This document shows, in pieces, positions 27,142-37,900 of a DNA stretch of 64,000 nucleotides (position 1 is its first letter; every line of letters starts with the position of its first letter). The DNA is from Rhizobium sp. EC-SD404 (GTDB taxonomy: Bacteria; Pseudomonadota; Alphaproteobacteria; Rhizobiales; Rhizobiaceae), in assembly GCF_902498825.1 (NCBI RefSeq), contig NZ_LR701459.1, positions 2,090,414 to 2,154,413 of the forward strand, in the 5' to 3' direction. The position numbers and the translations under genes are program-made. The notes beneath the pieces were generated by a model. It made no database searches, was not told where the DNA came from, and was given only the letters and a program-made list of their open reading frames with translations.

Positions 27142-27354
27142 GTGCTTTGAGCCAAGTCTAAGTCGTCCCGCTACTCTCACTTTTCTCCAATGTGGCGCTT
27201 TGGTCACAGTCGTGAGCAGACAAGTTTGCTAACCATTTCGCCGGCATGATCTGCCCCTGTGCCGCCACAAACCGGGGGCAGTTGGAGGGGGCTCGAGGGG
27301 GACCGCGATGAACGCGGAGTTCGAGCAAGAGAGAGTGCCGGGGTCGGGTCATTC

Positions 27355-29079
27355 ATGGACGTCAAATCGTTCGACAAATCGAAACTTCCGAGCCGTCATA
27401 CGACGGTAGGTCCAGCGCGGGCTCCGCACCGGTCGTATCTTTATGCCGTGGGTCTCTCGGCTGAAGAGATCAATCAGCCGCTCGTCGGCGTTGCCAGCTG
27501 CTGGAACGAGGCGGCGCCGTGCAACATCTCGCTTATGCGCCAGGCGCAGGTGGTGAAGAAGGGCGTTGCCGCCGCGCGTGGTACCCCGCGCGAATTCTGC
27601 ACCATCACCGTGACCGACGGCATCGCCATGGGCCACCAGGGCATGAAGGCGTCGCTCGTTTCGCGTGATGTGATCGCCGACAGCGTCGAGCTTACCATGC
27701 GTGGCCATTGCTACGATGCCATTGTCGGTCTCGCCGGCTGCGACAAATCCCTGCCGGGCATGATGATGGCGATGGTTCGCCTCAACGTGCCTTCGATCTT
27801 CATTTATGGCGGGTCGATCCTGCCCGGCTCGTTTCGCGGACGCCAGATCACCGTTCAGGACGTCTTCGAGGCTGTCGGCCAGCATTCGGTGGGTGCCATG
27901 TCGGACGAGGACCTGCTCGAGATCGAACAGGTCGCCTGTCCCTCCGCCGGTTCCTGCGGCGCGCAGTTCACGGCCAACACGATGGCGACCGTCGCCGAGG
28001 CGATCGGCCTTGCGCTGCCTTATAGCTGCGGCGCGCCGGCACCATACGAAATTCGCGACCGGTTCTGCTACGCCTCGGGCGAGAAGGTGATGGAGCTCAT
28101 CGCTCGCAACATCCGTCCGCGCGACATCGTGACGAGGCGGGCGCTCGAAAATGCTGCAGCCGTCGTCGCGGCAACAGGCGGTTCCACGAACGCCGCGCTG
28201 CACCTCCCGGCGATCGCGCATGAATGCGGCATCGAGTTCGATCTCTTCGACGTTGCCGAGATCTTCCGCAAGACGCCTTATATCGCCGATTTGAAGCCCG
28301 GCGGACGTTATGTCGCCAAGGATATGTTCGAGGCCGGCGGCATTCCGCTCCTGATGAAGACCATGCTCGAGCACGGCTATCTTCATGGCGATTGCATGAC
28401 CGTCACAGGCCGCACTATCGCCGAAAACATGGAATATGTCCGCTGGAATGAGCAGCAGGATGTCGTTCGCCCAGCCGATAAGCCCATTACGGCAACGGGC
28501 GGTGTCGTGGGGCTACGGGGCAACCTCGCGCCGGAAGGCGCGATCGTGAAGGTTGCCGGCATGACGAACCAGAAATTCTCCGGAACCGCGCGCTGCTTCG
28601 ACAGCGAGGAAGCCTGCTTCGAGGCCGTTAGCCAGCGCGACTACAAGGAAGGCGACGTCATCGTCATTCGCTACGAGGGTCCCAAAGGCGGCCCCGGAAT
28701 GCGTGAGATGCTGGCGACGACCGCTGCGATCTACGGCCAGGGCATGGGCGACAAGGTCGCACTGATCACCGACGGTCGGTTTTCTGGCGCAACGCGCGGC
28801 TTCTGCATCGGCCATGTCGGCCCGGAAGCGGCCGAAGGTGGTCCGATCGGACTGCTGCGCGACGGCGACATCATCGAGATCGATGCTGTCGCCGGCACGC
28901 TGAACGTCAAGCTGACGGACGAGGAACTAAAGGCCCGAGCTGCGGATTGGAGACCGCGGGAAAGCGATTACGCCTCAGGCGTGCTCTGGAAATACGCACA
29001 GACGGTGGGATCGGCGCGCTACGGCGCTGTGACCCATCCGGGCGGCGCTAAAGAAAAACACTGCTATGCGGATATTTGA
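27355..29079 (+). CDS. ilvD: Dihydroxy-acid dehydratase
   Basis: 574 residues; converts dihydroxy-isovalerate and dihydroxy-methylvalerate to the keto acids of valine, leucine and isoleucine synthesis. Iron-sulfur ligands are visible in [21 protein letters not shown] and [11 protein letters not shown]. The length matches the shorter IlvD class rather than the 612-residue form common in rhizobia. The start [15 protein letters not shown] at 27355 fits the family; the ribosome site is weak. exoR begins inside its last 14 bases. Confidence 0.5.
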   Translation: MDVKSFDKSKLPSRHTTVGPARAPHRSYLYAVGLSAEEINQPLVGVASCWNEAAPCNISLMRQAQVVKKGVAAARGTPREFCTITVTDGIAMGHQGMKASLVSRDVIADSVELTMRGHCYDAIVGLAGCDKSLPGMMMAMVRLNVPSIFIYGGSILPGSFRGRQITVQDVFEAVGQHSVGAMSDEDLLEIEQVACPSAGSCGAQFTANTMATVAEAIGLALPYSCGAPAPYEIRDRFCYASGEKVMELIARNIRPRDIVTRRALENAAAVVAATGGSTNAALHLPAIAHECGIEFDLFDVAEIFRKTPYIADLKPGGRYVAKDMFEAGGIPLLMKTMLEHGYLHGDCMTVTGRTIAENMEYVRWNEQQDVVRPADKPITATGGVVGLRGNLAPEGAIVKVAGMTNQKFSGTARCFDSEEACFEAVSQRDYKEGDVIVIRYEGPKGGPGMREMLATTAAIYGQGMGDKVALITDGRFSGATRGFCIGHVGPEAAEGGPIGLLRDGDIIEIDAVAGTLNVKLTDEELKARAADWRPRESDYASGVLWKYAQTVGSARYGAVTHPGGAKEKHCYADI

Positions 29080-29890
29080 CATCATGCTGCGTCGGTCGCG
29101 TCTTTGTCGGATGATGGGTTTTGTTGCGAGCGTCGCGACCGTTTGCTGTGCGGCAGCGCCGGCGCGTGCATTCGATCCAGATGCCGGCGTGACGCGCGAA
29201 TCCGGGCCTTTCGATCTCTTCCGCTTCGGCTTTTCCGCTTACAAGAACGGCGACAAGAACGGCGACAAGGACGACGCCGTCGAAGCCTATCGCTATGCCG
29301 CCGAAAAGGGTCATCCCGGTGCGCGCTGGGCACTCGCCAACATGTATGCCTATGGCGATGGCGTCGAAGAGAACGACTACGAGGCCTTCAAAATCTACCA
29401 CGAGATCGCCCAGCAGGGTGTCGAACCGGGGTCCGAAGATCTCGGCTATTTCGTCAATGCCCTGATGTCGCTTGCCGGCTACTACAAGCGTGGCATTCCG
29501 GGAAGCCCGGTGGCTGTCGACATGGTGCAGGCTCGCCAGCTCTATTTCCACGCGGCTTCGGCCTTTGGCCTGGCCGATGCGCAGTTCGAGCTCGCTCGTT
29601 TGATGATGGACGGGCTGGGTGGCGACGACGATGTCCACCAGGCGAAGAAATGGCTGAACCGCGCGGCTCAGACGGGCCATGCAGGCGCAACCGCGCTGCT
29701 GGGGCACCAGCTCTTCACCGAAGGCCAGGTCGTTCGTGGCTTGGCCTATATGACGAGCGGCCTGGAACGGGCAGGCGACGCCGAGAAGATCTGGATCCGC
29801 ACGCTGCAGGAACAGGCCTTCTCGATCGCAGACGAGAACGACCGTCGCACTGCGATCGCACTGGCCCAGGATCTCATTGCGCGCCAGTAG
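29066..29890 (+). CDS. exoR: ExoR, periplasmic inhibitor of ExoS/ChvI
   Basis: A 274-residue exported Sel1-repeat protein. A signal peptide ends ...CCAAAPARA before [27 protein letters not shown], which is the ExoR signature. Sel1 repeats follow ([76 protein letters not shown]). ExoR binds the sensor ExoS in the periplasm and holds back succinoglycan, motility and acid responses. A 12-base tandem duplication (29243-29266) adds KNGD just before the first repeat. The ATG at 29066 overlaps ilvD; ATG 29084 is equally possible, and neither has a good ribosome site. Confidence 0.5.
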   Translation: MRIFDIMLRRSRLCRMMGFVASVATVCCAAAPARAFDPDAGVTRESGPFDLFRFGFSAYKNGDKNGDKDDAVEAYRYAAEKGHPGARWALANMYAYGDGVEENDYEAFKIYHEIAQQGVEPGSEDLGYFVNALMSLAGYYKRGIPGSPVAVDMVQARQLYFHAASAFGLADAQFELARLMMDGLGGDDDVHQAKKWLNRAAQTGHAGATALLGHQLFTEGQVVRGLAYMTSGLERAGDAEKIWIRTLQEQAFSIADENDRRTAIALAQDLIARQ

Positions 29891-29917
29891 CTTTCGTCCA
29901 GCCGCGACGTTCTGTGA

Positions 29918-30199
29918 TCAGCAGGAGCCGGGTTGGCGCAGCCACGACGTGTTGTTCAGCTCCATGCCACATAGTGCGTTATAACGCTCGCCGTTGACGT
30001 CGAGGCAGATCGTATCGCCTTGAGCGACACGCTCTCCCTGATGCCGGCAGCGCCCGCTACCGCCCATTGCGGGATCGTCGCCGCGGTCCTGAGTTTCGCC
30101 AATGACACTTTGGCTCGGCCATTCCCGAGCAGGCTCCTGGGCGGACGACGCGCTCGCCATCAGTGCGGACAATAAGAGAACTTTTCCCAGCGTCTTCAT
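29918..30199 (-). CDS. Small secreted cysteine-containing protein
   Basis: 93 residues: signal peptide MKTLGKVLLLSALMASASSA, then a short mature part with four cysteines (GRCRHQ, TICLDV, ALCGME, PGSC), enough for two disulfides. The ATG at 30199 has GGAGGTGA upstream. It converges with exoR. Family not recognised; exported location is likely. Confidence 0.5.
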   Translation of the reverse strand: MKTLGKVLLLSALMASASSAQEPAREWPSQSVIGETQDRGDDPAMGGSGRCRHQGERVAQGDTICLDVNGERYNALCGMELNNTSWLRQPGSC

Positions 30200-30281
30200 T
30201 GCTTCACCTCCCGCGCTCCCGTTCGCAGGATAGCGCCGGGGTAGCTGGCTGCGCAATGTCGCCGAATTCGGCCTGCCGTGG

Positions 30282-31064
30282 TCAGAAGGCCAGGACGGCC
30301 GCTGCTGGCACGTGGTCCGACGGCTTTTCCCAGCTGCGCACCTGCCGGTCGATGTCGGCGGATACGAGCTTCGAGGCAGCTTCCGGCGAGAGCAGCAGAT
30401 GGTCGATCCGGATGCCGTTGTTCTTCTGCCAGGCGCCGGCCTGATAGTCCCAGAATGTATAGAGCGCTGGCGCGTCGCTCACCGCGCGCACCGCGTCGGT
30501 CATGCCGAGGTGCTGTAGCATGCGGTAGGCGTTGCGCGTTTCGGGCTGGAACAGGGCATCGCCCAGCCATGCAGCCGGGTTATAGCAATCATAGGGCTCG
30601 GGAATGACGTTGTAGTCGCCGGCAATCACGATCGGCTCCTCGAGCGCAAGGCGCCCTTCCAGCCAGGTGTGAAGCCGCTTCATCCAGGCGAGCTTGTAGG
30701 GGAATTTCGGCGTGTCGATCGGATTTCCGTTCGGCAGATAGATGCACGCGACCCGCACGACGCCTGAGGCGGTGGAAAAGACCGCTTCCATGAACCGCGC
30801 GTGGTCGTCGGCATCGTCTCCGGGAAGACCGCGTAAAACCTCGTCAGGCGATGTGCGCGACAGGATCGCGACGCCGTTGAAGCCCTTCTGGCCGTGAGTC
30901 TCGACATGGAAGCCGAGCGTCTCGATCTCAAGCCGCGGGAAGTTCTCGTCGACGGATTTGATCTCCTGAAGGCAGATCACGTCGGCATCCGTCTCCTTCA
31001 GCCATGTGAGAAGATTGTCCAGCCGCGCCTTGATTCCGTTGATGTTCCAGGTGACGATTTTCAT
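30282..31064 (-). CDS. xthA: Exodeoxyribonuclease III
   Basis: 260 residues of the AP endonuclease/exonuclease III family, acting on abasic sites and 3'-blocked ends. Motifs: TWNINGIKARL, CLQEIK (metal Glu), GDYNVIPEPYD and the C-terminal GIRIDHLL...PSDHVP with the catalytic His. Its start overlaps the upstream membrane protein gene by 4 bases. Confidence 0.5.
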   Translation of the reverse strand: MKIVTWNINGIKARLDNLLTWLKETDADVICLQEIKSVDENFPRLEIETLGFHVETHGQKGFNGVAILSRTSPDEVLRGLPGDDADDHARFMEAVFSTASGVVRVACIYLPNGNPIDTPKFPYKLAWMKRLHTWLEGRLALEEPIVIAGDYNVIPEPYDCYNPAAWLGDALFQPETRNAYRMLQHLGMTDAVRAVSDAPALYTFWDYQAGAWQKNNGIRIDHLLLSPEAASKLVSADIDRQVRSWEKPSDHVPAAAVLAF

Positions 31065-31357
31065 GCCGATGATCTCGCTCGGGAGGTGAGGCGCCGCGCA
31101 GCGACGATCGAAGAAATGGCGGCGGTCACCACGGGTAACAGAACGAGGCTGACGCCGAATGCGAGCAGGGATAGATCATGCGGCTCGTCCGTCAAGGCAT
31201 GGCGCAGTTCGGTGCCGATGATCACCAACAATCCGGCTGAGATCATCGAGCCGAGCACCAATCGTCGCGCGAGCAACCCGGCCGAATAGCTGACGAGCAC
31301 AGGCGGCTGGAACCGGCGCCTCGGCCGATCAGATCGAGAAGCTGGTGCCGCAGCCAC
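31061..31357 (-). CDS. Small membrane protein between erpA and xthA
   Basis: Up to 98 residues with two hydrophobic helices (LVLGSMISAGLLVIIGTELRHAL and LLAFGVSLVLLPVVTAAISSIVAARRL). It overlaps erpA by 29 bases if the first ATG is used and xthA by 4 bases at its end, suggesting translational coupling. A later start is possible. Function unknown. Confidence 0.5.
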   Translation of the reverse strand: MAAAPASRSDRPRRRFQPPVLVSYSAGLLARRLVLGSMISAGLLVIIGTELRHALTDEPHDLSLLAFGVSLVLLPVVTAAISSIVAARRLTSRARSSA

Positions 31358-31670
31358 AGGACGCGATCGCGTTCGGATTGCGGATCTGGAAGCTCTGGCC
31401 CATCAAATCATCGACGAAATCGATCTCCGAACCGGCCATGTAGACGAGCGACATGGAATCGATCAGCACCTTTCCCGTGTCTCCGCCGAGAACGAGATCG
31501 TCGTCCTGCTGGTCGTCCACCAGATCGAACTTGTAGGAAAACCCTGAGCAGCCGCCACCTTCGACCGAGACGCGCAGGGCCGATTTCGATGGTTCGGCAG
31601 CGATGATCGCGGCCACGCGACGGGCGGCGGCCTCCGACAATGTCACTTTCTGGATATCTTGGATGGTCAT
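31329..31670 (-). CDS. erpA: Iron-sulfur cluster insertion protein ErpA
   Basis: 113-residue A-type carrier. The three conserved cysteines are present (Cys41 in GGGCSGF; Cys105 and Cys107 in SCGCGTSF). It delivers Fe-S clusters to apo-proteins. The ATG at 31670 has GGAGTG just upstream. Divergent from dgt, as in other rhizobia; the 87-base gap contains an AT-rich run (CTATATATCTATAGG) likely to include its promoter. Confidence 0.5.
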   Translation of the reverse strand: MTIQDIQKVTLSEAAARRVAAIIAAEPSKSALRVSVEGGGCSGFSYKFDLVDDQQDDDLVLGGDTGKVLIDSMSLVYMAGSEIDFVDDLMGQSFQIRNPNAIASCGCGTSFSI

Positions 31671-31757
31671 GATCACTCCGTCGACAGGGCAGCGCAGCGG
31701 CAGCAAGAATTCCTGTAACTATATATCTATAGGTATGAAGCCGGCGAGGGGGCGTCA

Positions 31758-33020
31758 ATGGCGCTTGTCTCGTGCTTCAGAGGTGTATGCGGCGACATGG
31801 GATGGGCGGAGATGCTGGACAAGAGCCTGCTGGGCTACGGATTTTGCGAACGGGCGCCCTATGCGGCCGACCCGGCGAGCACACGCGGCCGGCTGGTTCC
31901 CGAAGAGCAAAGCCGTACCCGCTCCGATTTCCAGCGTGACCGAGACCGTATCATCCATTCCACGGCCTTCAGGCGGCTTGCGCACAAGACTCAGGTTTTC
32001 GTGGCGCTCGAAGGCGACCATTATCGCACGCGCCTCACGCACACGATGGAAGTCGCCCAGATCGCCCGCGGTCTCGCCCGGGCGTTGCGGCTGGATGAAG
32101 ATCTCGCGGAGGCCGTGGCCCTCGTCCACGATTTCGGCCACACGCCTTTCGGCCACACCGGCGAGGATGTGCTCGACGAGGTGCTCGGCCATTGCGGCGG
32201 CTTCGACCACAACGCTCAGTCGCTGCGCATCGTCACCGCACTCGAACGTCGCTACGCGAATTTCGATGGCCTGAACCTTACCTGGGAAACGCTGGAGGGC
32301 CTGGTCAAGCACAACGGCCCGTTGGTCGGCCCGCATGCAAACGGGGAACCGGTACCGAAGCCGATTCTCGATTTCGACGCGCGGCTCGATCTGGAACTCG
32401 ACAGCTTCGCGAGCCTGGAGGCGCAGGTGGCGGCGATCGCCGATGACATCGCCTACAACACGCACGACATCGACGACGGCCTGCGGGCGGGCCTGCTGAC
32501 GCTGGAGATGCTCGAAGAGGTCCCATTCCTGGCCGACATGCTCGCATCGATGCGGGCGCAGCATCCCGATCTCGATGCGGGACGCATCGCTCATGAGATC
32601 ATGCGCCGCCAGATCACCTCCATGGTCGAGGACGTCATCACCGTCGCCCAGACACGCATCGGCGAGGACAATCCGCAATCGTCCGGCGACATCCGCGCCG
32701 CGGGCCGGGCGTTTGCCGTGTTTTCGGAAGAAATGGACGCGACGGACAAGGCGTTGAAGCGCTTCCTTTTCGCCAACCTTTATCGTCATCCGGACGTGAT
32801 GCGGGTTCGCAAGGCGGCGGCCCAGGTGCTGCACGACCTGTTCGACGCCTTGATGGACGATCCGAGCCTGATGAAAGGTCATTTCTGGCAGGACGGCGTC
32901 GTGGGCGCATCGGGCGACGACAAGGCGCGCCATGTCGCCGACTATCTGGCCGGGATGACGGACACCTACGCGCTGTCGATGCACCGGCGATTGTTTGACC
33001 ATACGCCTGAATTGCGTTAG
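31758..33020 (+). CDS. dgt: Deoxyguanosinetriphosphate triphosphohydrolase-like protein
   Basis: 420-residue HD-domain phosphohydrolase that removes triphosphate from dNTPs. The metal-binding residues appear in [13 protein letters not shown] and [12 protein letters not shown], with a later Asp in [15 protein letters not shown]. The ATG at 31758 has GAGGGGG 5 bases upstream; a start at 31797 or 31812 would fit family N-termini ([17 protein letters not shown]) as well. Confidence 0.5.
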   Translation: MALVSCFRGVCGDMGWAEMLDKSLLGYGFCERAPYAADPASTRGRLVPEEQSRTRSDFQRDRDRIIHSTAFRRLAHKTQVFVALEGDHYRTRLTHTMEVAQIARGLARALRLDEDLAEAVALVHDFGHTPFGHTGEDVLDEVLGHCGGFDHNAQSLRIVTALERRYANFDGLNLTWETLEGLVKHNGPLVGPHANGEPVPKPILDFDARLDLELDSFASLEAQVAAIADDIAYNTHDIDDGLRAGLLTLEMLEEVPFLADMLASMRAQHPDLDAGRIAHEIMRRQITSMVEDVITVAQTRIGEDNPQSSGDIRAAGRAFAVFSEEMDATDKALKRFLFANLYRHPDVMRVRKAAAQVLHDLFDALMDDPSLMKGHFWQDGVVGASGDDKARHVADYLAGMTDTYALSMHRRLFDHTPELR

Positions 33021-33103
33021 CGCAGGCCCGACTTCCCGCTTCCCCGTCGTGACGGCGTGCGCGCTCTTCAACGCCGTGGACGACTGCATTTCGGACTGAA
33101 ACG

Positions 33104-34858
33104 ATGAATCTGTTCAAAGACTTCGAAGGCCGCATCAAGAGTGGGCTTCAAACCCTTGAAGACATTGCAGCTGCCGAAGGTTTGCCGCTTGATCGTATTG
33201 CCGTGGAGCCGCCACGCGACACCACCCATGGCGACGTTGCGACGAATGCGGCGCTGGTTCTCGCCAAGCCGCTGGGCATGAACCCGCGAGCGCTTGCCGA
33301 ACGCATCGTACCGGTTCTGGAAGCCGACCCCGACATCGCTGCCGTCTCGATCGCGGGGCCTGGCTTCATCAACATGAAGCTGTCGCCGGCCTATTGGCAG
33401 AAGCTTCTTGCCTATGTCCTGAAGCAGGGCACCGATTTCGGTCGCTCCGAGCTCGGCGTCGGCAAGGCCGTCAACGTCGAATATGTTTCGGCCAACCCGA
33501 CGGGCCCGATGCATGTCGGCCACTGCCGCGGCGCCGTCGTCGGCGACACGCTCGCCAACCTGCTTGGCTTTGCTGGCTACGAAGTCACCAAGGAATATTA
33601 CATCAACGATGCCGGCGCGCAGATCCAGGTGCTCGCCCGTTCCGCCTATCTCCGATACCTCGAAGCGCTCGGCGAAACGATCGGCGAGATCCCGTCCGGC
33701 CTCTATCCGGGCGACTATCTCGTGCCGGTGGGCGAGGCGCTGAAGGATGAGTTCGGCGATGATCTGAAGCATATGCCGGAAGAAGAGTGGCTGCCGCTCG
33801 TCTCGGATCGCGCGATCGACGCGATGATGGTGATGATCCGCGCCGATCTCGCCCAGTTGAACGTCGTGCATGACGTCTTCTATTCGGAACGCTCGCTCCA
33901 TGCCGAAAATGGCGGCGCGATCCTATCAGCGATCAACGATCTTACCTTTAAGGGTCACGTATACAAGGGCACGTTGCCGCCGCCGAAGGGCCAGTTGCCG
34001 GAAGACTGGGAAGACCGCGAGCAGACGCTGTTCCGCTCGACGGCGGTCGGTGACGACATCGACCGGCCGCTGGTCAAATCCGATGGCACCTTCACCTATT
34101 TCGCCGCCGATGTCGCCTATTTCCGCGACAAGTTCGAGCGGCATTTCGACGAGATGATCTATGTGCTCGGTGCCGACCACGGCGGCTATGTGAAGCGGCT
34201 GGAGGCCGTTGCCCGCGCCGTTTCCGAAGGCAAGTCCAAGCTCACAGTACTCTTGTGCCAGCTGGTCAAGCTCTACCGCAACGGCGAGCCCGTGCGCATG
34301 TCGAAGCGCTCGGGCGATTTCGTCACCCTGCGCGAAGTGGTGGAAGAGGTCGGCCGCGACGCCGTGCGCTTCATGATGATCTACCGCAAGAGCAGCGAGC
34401 CGCTCGATTTCGATTTCGCCAAGGTCACCGAACAGTCGAAAGACAATCCGGTGTTTTACGTCCAGTACGCCCATGCGCGCTGTGCCAGCGTGATGCGGCA
34501 GGCTGCCGAAGCGTTTCCGGGTGTGGCACTCGACGACGCCGCATTCGCTGAAAATCTCGACCTGCTGACCGATCCGAGCGAACTGCAGCTCATCGGAAAA
34601 CTCGCCGAATACCCGCGCATGGTGGAAAGCGCTGCCATCTCACAAGAGCCTCATAAGATCGCATTCTACCTCTACGATCTGGCCAGTGAATTCCATGGGC
34701 ACTGGAACAAGGGTAAGGATTTTCCGGAATTACGCTTTGTTAACGATAAAAATCGAGAATTAAGCTTCGCCAGATTGGGTCTGGTGCGCGCAGTTGCCTC
34801 AGTCCTTCGTTCCGGACTGACCTTGACGGGCACTGAAGCACCAGAAGAAATGCGGTAG
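33104..34858 (+). CDS. argS: Arginyl-tRNA synthetase
   Basis: 584 residues, class Ic synthetase. The N-terminal Add1 tRNA-binding domain is followed by the catalytic core with HIGH as HVGH ([13 protein letters not shown]) and KMSKS as MSKRSG, and the anticodon-binding C-terminus. First gene of a long plus-strand block running to nlpD. Confidence 0.5.
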   Translation: MNLFKDFEGRIKSGLQTLEDIAAAEGLPLDRIAVEPPRDTTHGDVATNAALVLAKPLGMNPRALAERIVPVLEADPDIAAVSIAGPGFINMKLSPAYWQKLLAYVLKQGTDFGRSELGVGKAVNVEYVSANPTGPMHVGHCRGAVVGDTLANLLGFAGYEVTKEYYINDAGAQIQVLARSAYLRYLEALGETIGEIPSGLYPGDYLVPVGEALKDEFGDDLKHMPEEEWLPLVSDRAIDAMMVMIRADLAQLNVVHDVFYSERSLHAENGGAILSAINDLTFKGHVYKGTLPPPKGQLPEDWEDREQTLFRSTAVGDDIDRPLVKSDGTFTYFAADVAYFRDKFERHFDEMIYVLGADHGGYVKRLEAVARAVSEGKSKLTVLLCQLVKLYRNGEPVRMSKRSGDFVTLREVVEEVGRDAVRFMMIYRKSSEPLDFDFAKVTEQSKDNPVFYVQYAHARCASVMRQAAEAFPGVALDDAAFAENLDLLTDPSELQLIGKLAEYPRMVESAAISQEPHKIAFYLYDLASEFHGHWNKGKDFPELRFVNDKNRELSFARLGLVRAVASVLRSGLTLTGTEAPEEMR

Positions 34859-34923
34859 CAAAGCCACCATTTCCCCACAATAGTCTGGCATCCGAAACCG
34901 GTTTTGCGGGCGAGTGAGTGGTT

Positions 34924-37900
34924 ATGGCTGACAATCAAAGGACGCGTTACACGGGTAGAGACGCGCCGTTCCTGTCGGATGGCGATCCTCTTGCGGAGCT
35001 CGCACGTATTGCGGGCTTCGATCAGCCCGAGGAGGAAGTGGTCGAGCAGCACTCGACTTCGACCGAGGACGCGGATGCATCCGCATTCGATCTCGAAGCT
35101 GAGCTCATGCGCTCGATCGGCCTCGAAGATGCCCCCGAAATCACGCCGGAGACGGTCGAAGTCCAACAGTCCGATAGGCACCAGCCCGTCGAATTGAGCG
35201 AAGAAGAAATCCCCGCTTTCCTCAAGGCGCGGCCCTCGCTGGTCGAATCGGATGAGCCTTCTCCCGTCGCAAGCGCGCTGCAGGTCGTCGTCGAAGAGCC
35301 GATCATGGCGTCGGCCGCTGACGAAGCGTTGCCGGACCAGACCGAGCTTTCGGACGAACTGCTGACGTTCGACCCTTCGGTTTCAGAGGTTGATGCTCAC
35401 TCCACCGCCGATGCCGAGCTTGCAATCGATCAGCGCTTGGACGCGGTTGGGGAGACAGCTCCGGTTGCCGACATCGATGAAGCCGTTGCAGGCGAGGCGA
35501 TGTTTGAACTGGACGAGTCCGCGGCGCTCGCGTTTGCCGAAGAAACGGCGGTCGAAGAGGATTTCGGTAGTGTCGAGGAATTCGATGCCACCGATGAGGC
35601 GCAACTCAGCGACGAGATCCTGCGTTCGTTCGACGAGGATCTCGAAACCGCATCGCTCGATGAGCACGCTGTCGAGGCATGGGAGCCTGCCACGGCACCG
35701 GGTCCTCTGCCGGCGCTTGCCGCCTACGCCCAGCCGGCCGAGACCGGTGCTCTCACGGATTTTTCTGCGGTTGACGGTTCGGACGACGATGCCGTCTGGC
35801 GCGAGATGGTTCAGTACGCGCTGCCTCGCAGCGATGTGCAGAACGCCGTAGCCGCTCCCTCAGAGACAGAGCAGGACTATTTTGAGCCAGAGCATGTCGA
35901 TGCGGACGCTGTGGCCGAAGACGTCCATGCCGAGCCTGTGTCGGTAGCGCCGATCGCAGCTGCCATCGCTCCAGCCCCTGTCCTGGCCAACGATCACTGG
36001 GATATCGCCGACGAGCTCGAGGCCGCGTTTGCCGATTACGGTTCGCCGAAGGCAGCGGTAATTTCCGAGCCGTCCGCCGAAGTGAATCAGCCGGAAGCCG
36101 AGCTCGAACCCTTGGCCTTAACCGAAGATTTCTCCGAAGACGATCCATCGCTTGCTCTTGCCCTCGATCTTCCGGAGGCGCCCGAAGTCGCGCCGTTCGA
36201 AGTCTATGAGGCTGGCCCCGAGGCCCATGCCGAACCGGCTGCCGTCGTCGCTGAATCCTCTGAGCCAGCAGGCGACGCCGACGTCGAATTTTACGAAAGC
36301 GCCGAACTTTTCGCCGAAGAGCCGGCCGTAGAGTTTGCGCCAAAGCCTCAGCCCGAGGCCGAACAGGAGCCGGAAATCGAGCTCGATTTCTCGGCACTTG
36401 CGAATCTCGATTTCAACGAGCCGCAGGATGAACCGGCGGACGAACCGCTGGTTTCCGCTGTCGCCGAGCCCGAGACGGCGCAACCCGATCCCTTTGTCGA
36501 AGAACTTCCCTTCGACAACGCCTTCGACGAGCAGCAGGCAGCCGTGGCGATGGCCACGGACCATGCCTTTGCGGATATCGATCCGTTGTCGTCCGACGAA
36601 GCATCGTTCAACGATGAACAGGACATCAATTTCGACTTCTCGGACTTTGAGTTCGAATTGCAGGATGCAGGGCCGGCAGATCCGGTGCCTGCCGAACATG
36701 CAGCCGCTTCCGAGCAGGTCGCGGACGAACCTTTTGCAGAGGAGACAGCCCAGCAGGATCAGCCGGTAGAGCCAACGATCTCGCCGGCTCCAATCCTTGC
36801 CGGTGCGACGGTGGTCGCCGCCGCGCCAGCCCTCGCATCGCTGCTCGGTCGGCGGGCGAGCGAGCCCACGCCGCCCCGCGTCGAGCCTCTGCGGAACGAT
36901 CCTGCACGCGCTGAGCCCCAGCGCAGTGAGACGGTGCGGCTCGAGCCTGCGCGGTTCGAGCCTGTTCGCCCGGAGCCTGTACGTTCAGAGCCTGCGCGTC
37001 AGGAAGCCTTGTCGTTTGAAGCGGCCGTTGCCTGCCGGCCGAAGCCGATCCGTCAGGAGCCCGCCGCGCCGGCGGTGCTGCCGTTCGAGTTTCACGATGT
37101 CGCCGACACGAGCGATGTGATCGAGCAGGTCCGCGAAATCGAAGTTCCCGATCTGCCGGAAGACGAAGAATTGCCGCGCGCCGACACCAGCGACGATTTC
37201 GATCTATCCGGTCTCGAAGCAGAGTTCGCCGACATCCTGGCACGCAACGACACGAGCGATGCCGCCGAACCATCGACGGCGCAGAACACCTCTGCGTCCG
37301 CCGTCGTGATCCCTCTGGCATCTGCAAGGCCCGAAGCCCCGCGGCGGGATCCTGAGCAGATCGACTTCAGGGACTTCGATTTCAGCCAGGCCTCCCGTCC
37401 AGCCAGCCCTGCGACCGACCATGAGAAAGAAAGAGATGTCGACGATATCTCGTTCGCGGATCTGGAGCGTGGCGAAATCGCTAAAGGTGCTGTCGCTCAA
37501 GGCGCCGCTGGTCGGCGTCCGGCTTGGAAGACCGGTGCTGCGGCGCTGGCCATCATTGCGGCTGCGGGTCTTGCCGCCTACGCTTTCATGGGCAACCCTG
37601 GCGGCGGCAGTGGCGAACCCCGCATCATTGCGGCGAGCGAAGAGCCGATCAAGGTCGCTCCTGAAGATCCGGGCGGGCGCACGGTCCCGAACCAGGATCA
37701 GGCTGTCTATGGACAGGTCGATGGCAGCAGCGCCAACGGCGACGACATCAATCTGATCTCCCGTGCCGAGGAACCCGTCGACGTCGTCCAGCGCACGGTC
37801 GATCCCAACGTTTTGCCGCTGGAGGGTCGCCCGTTCTCCGGTGGAGCGCCCGAAGACGACATGGACGTGATGGATGAGGAGGTGGCGGCCCTTCCCCAAG

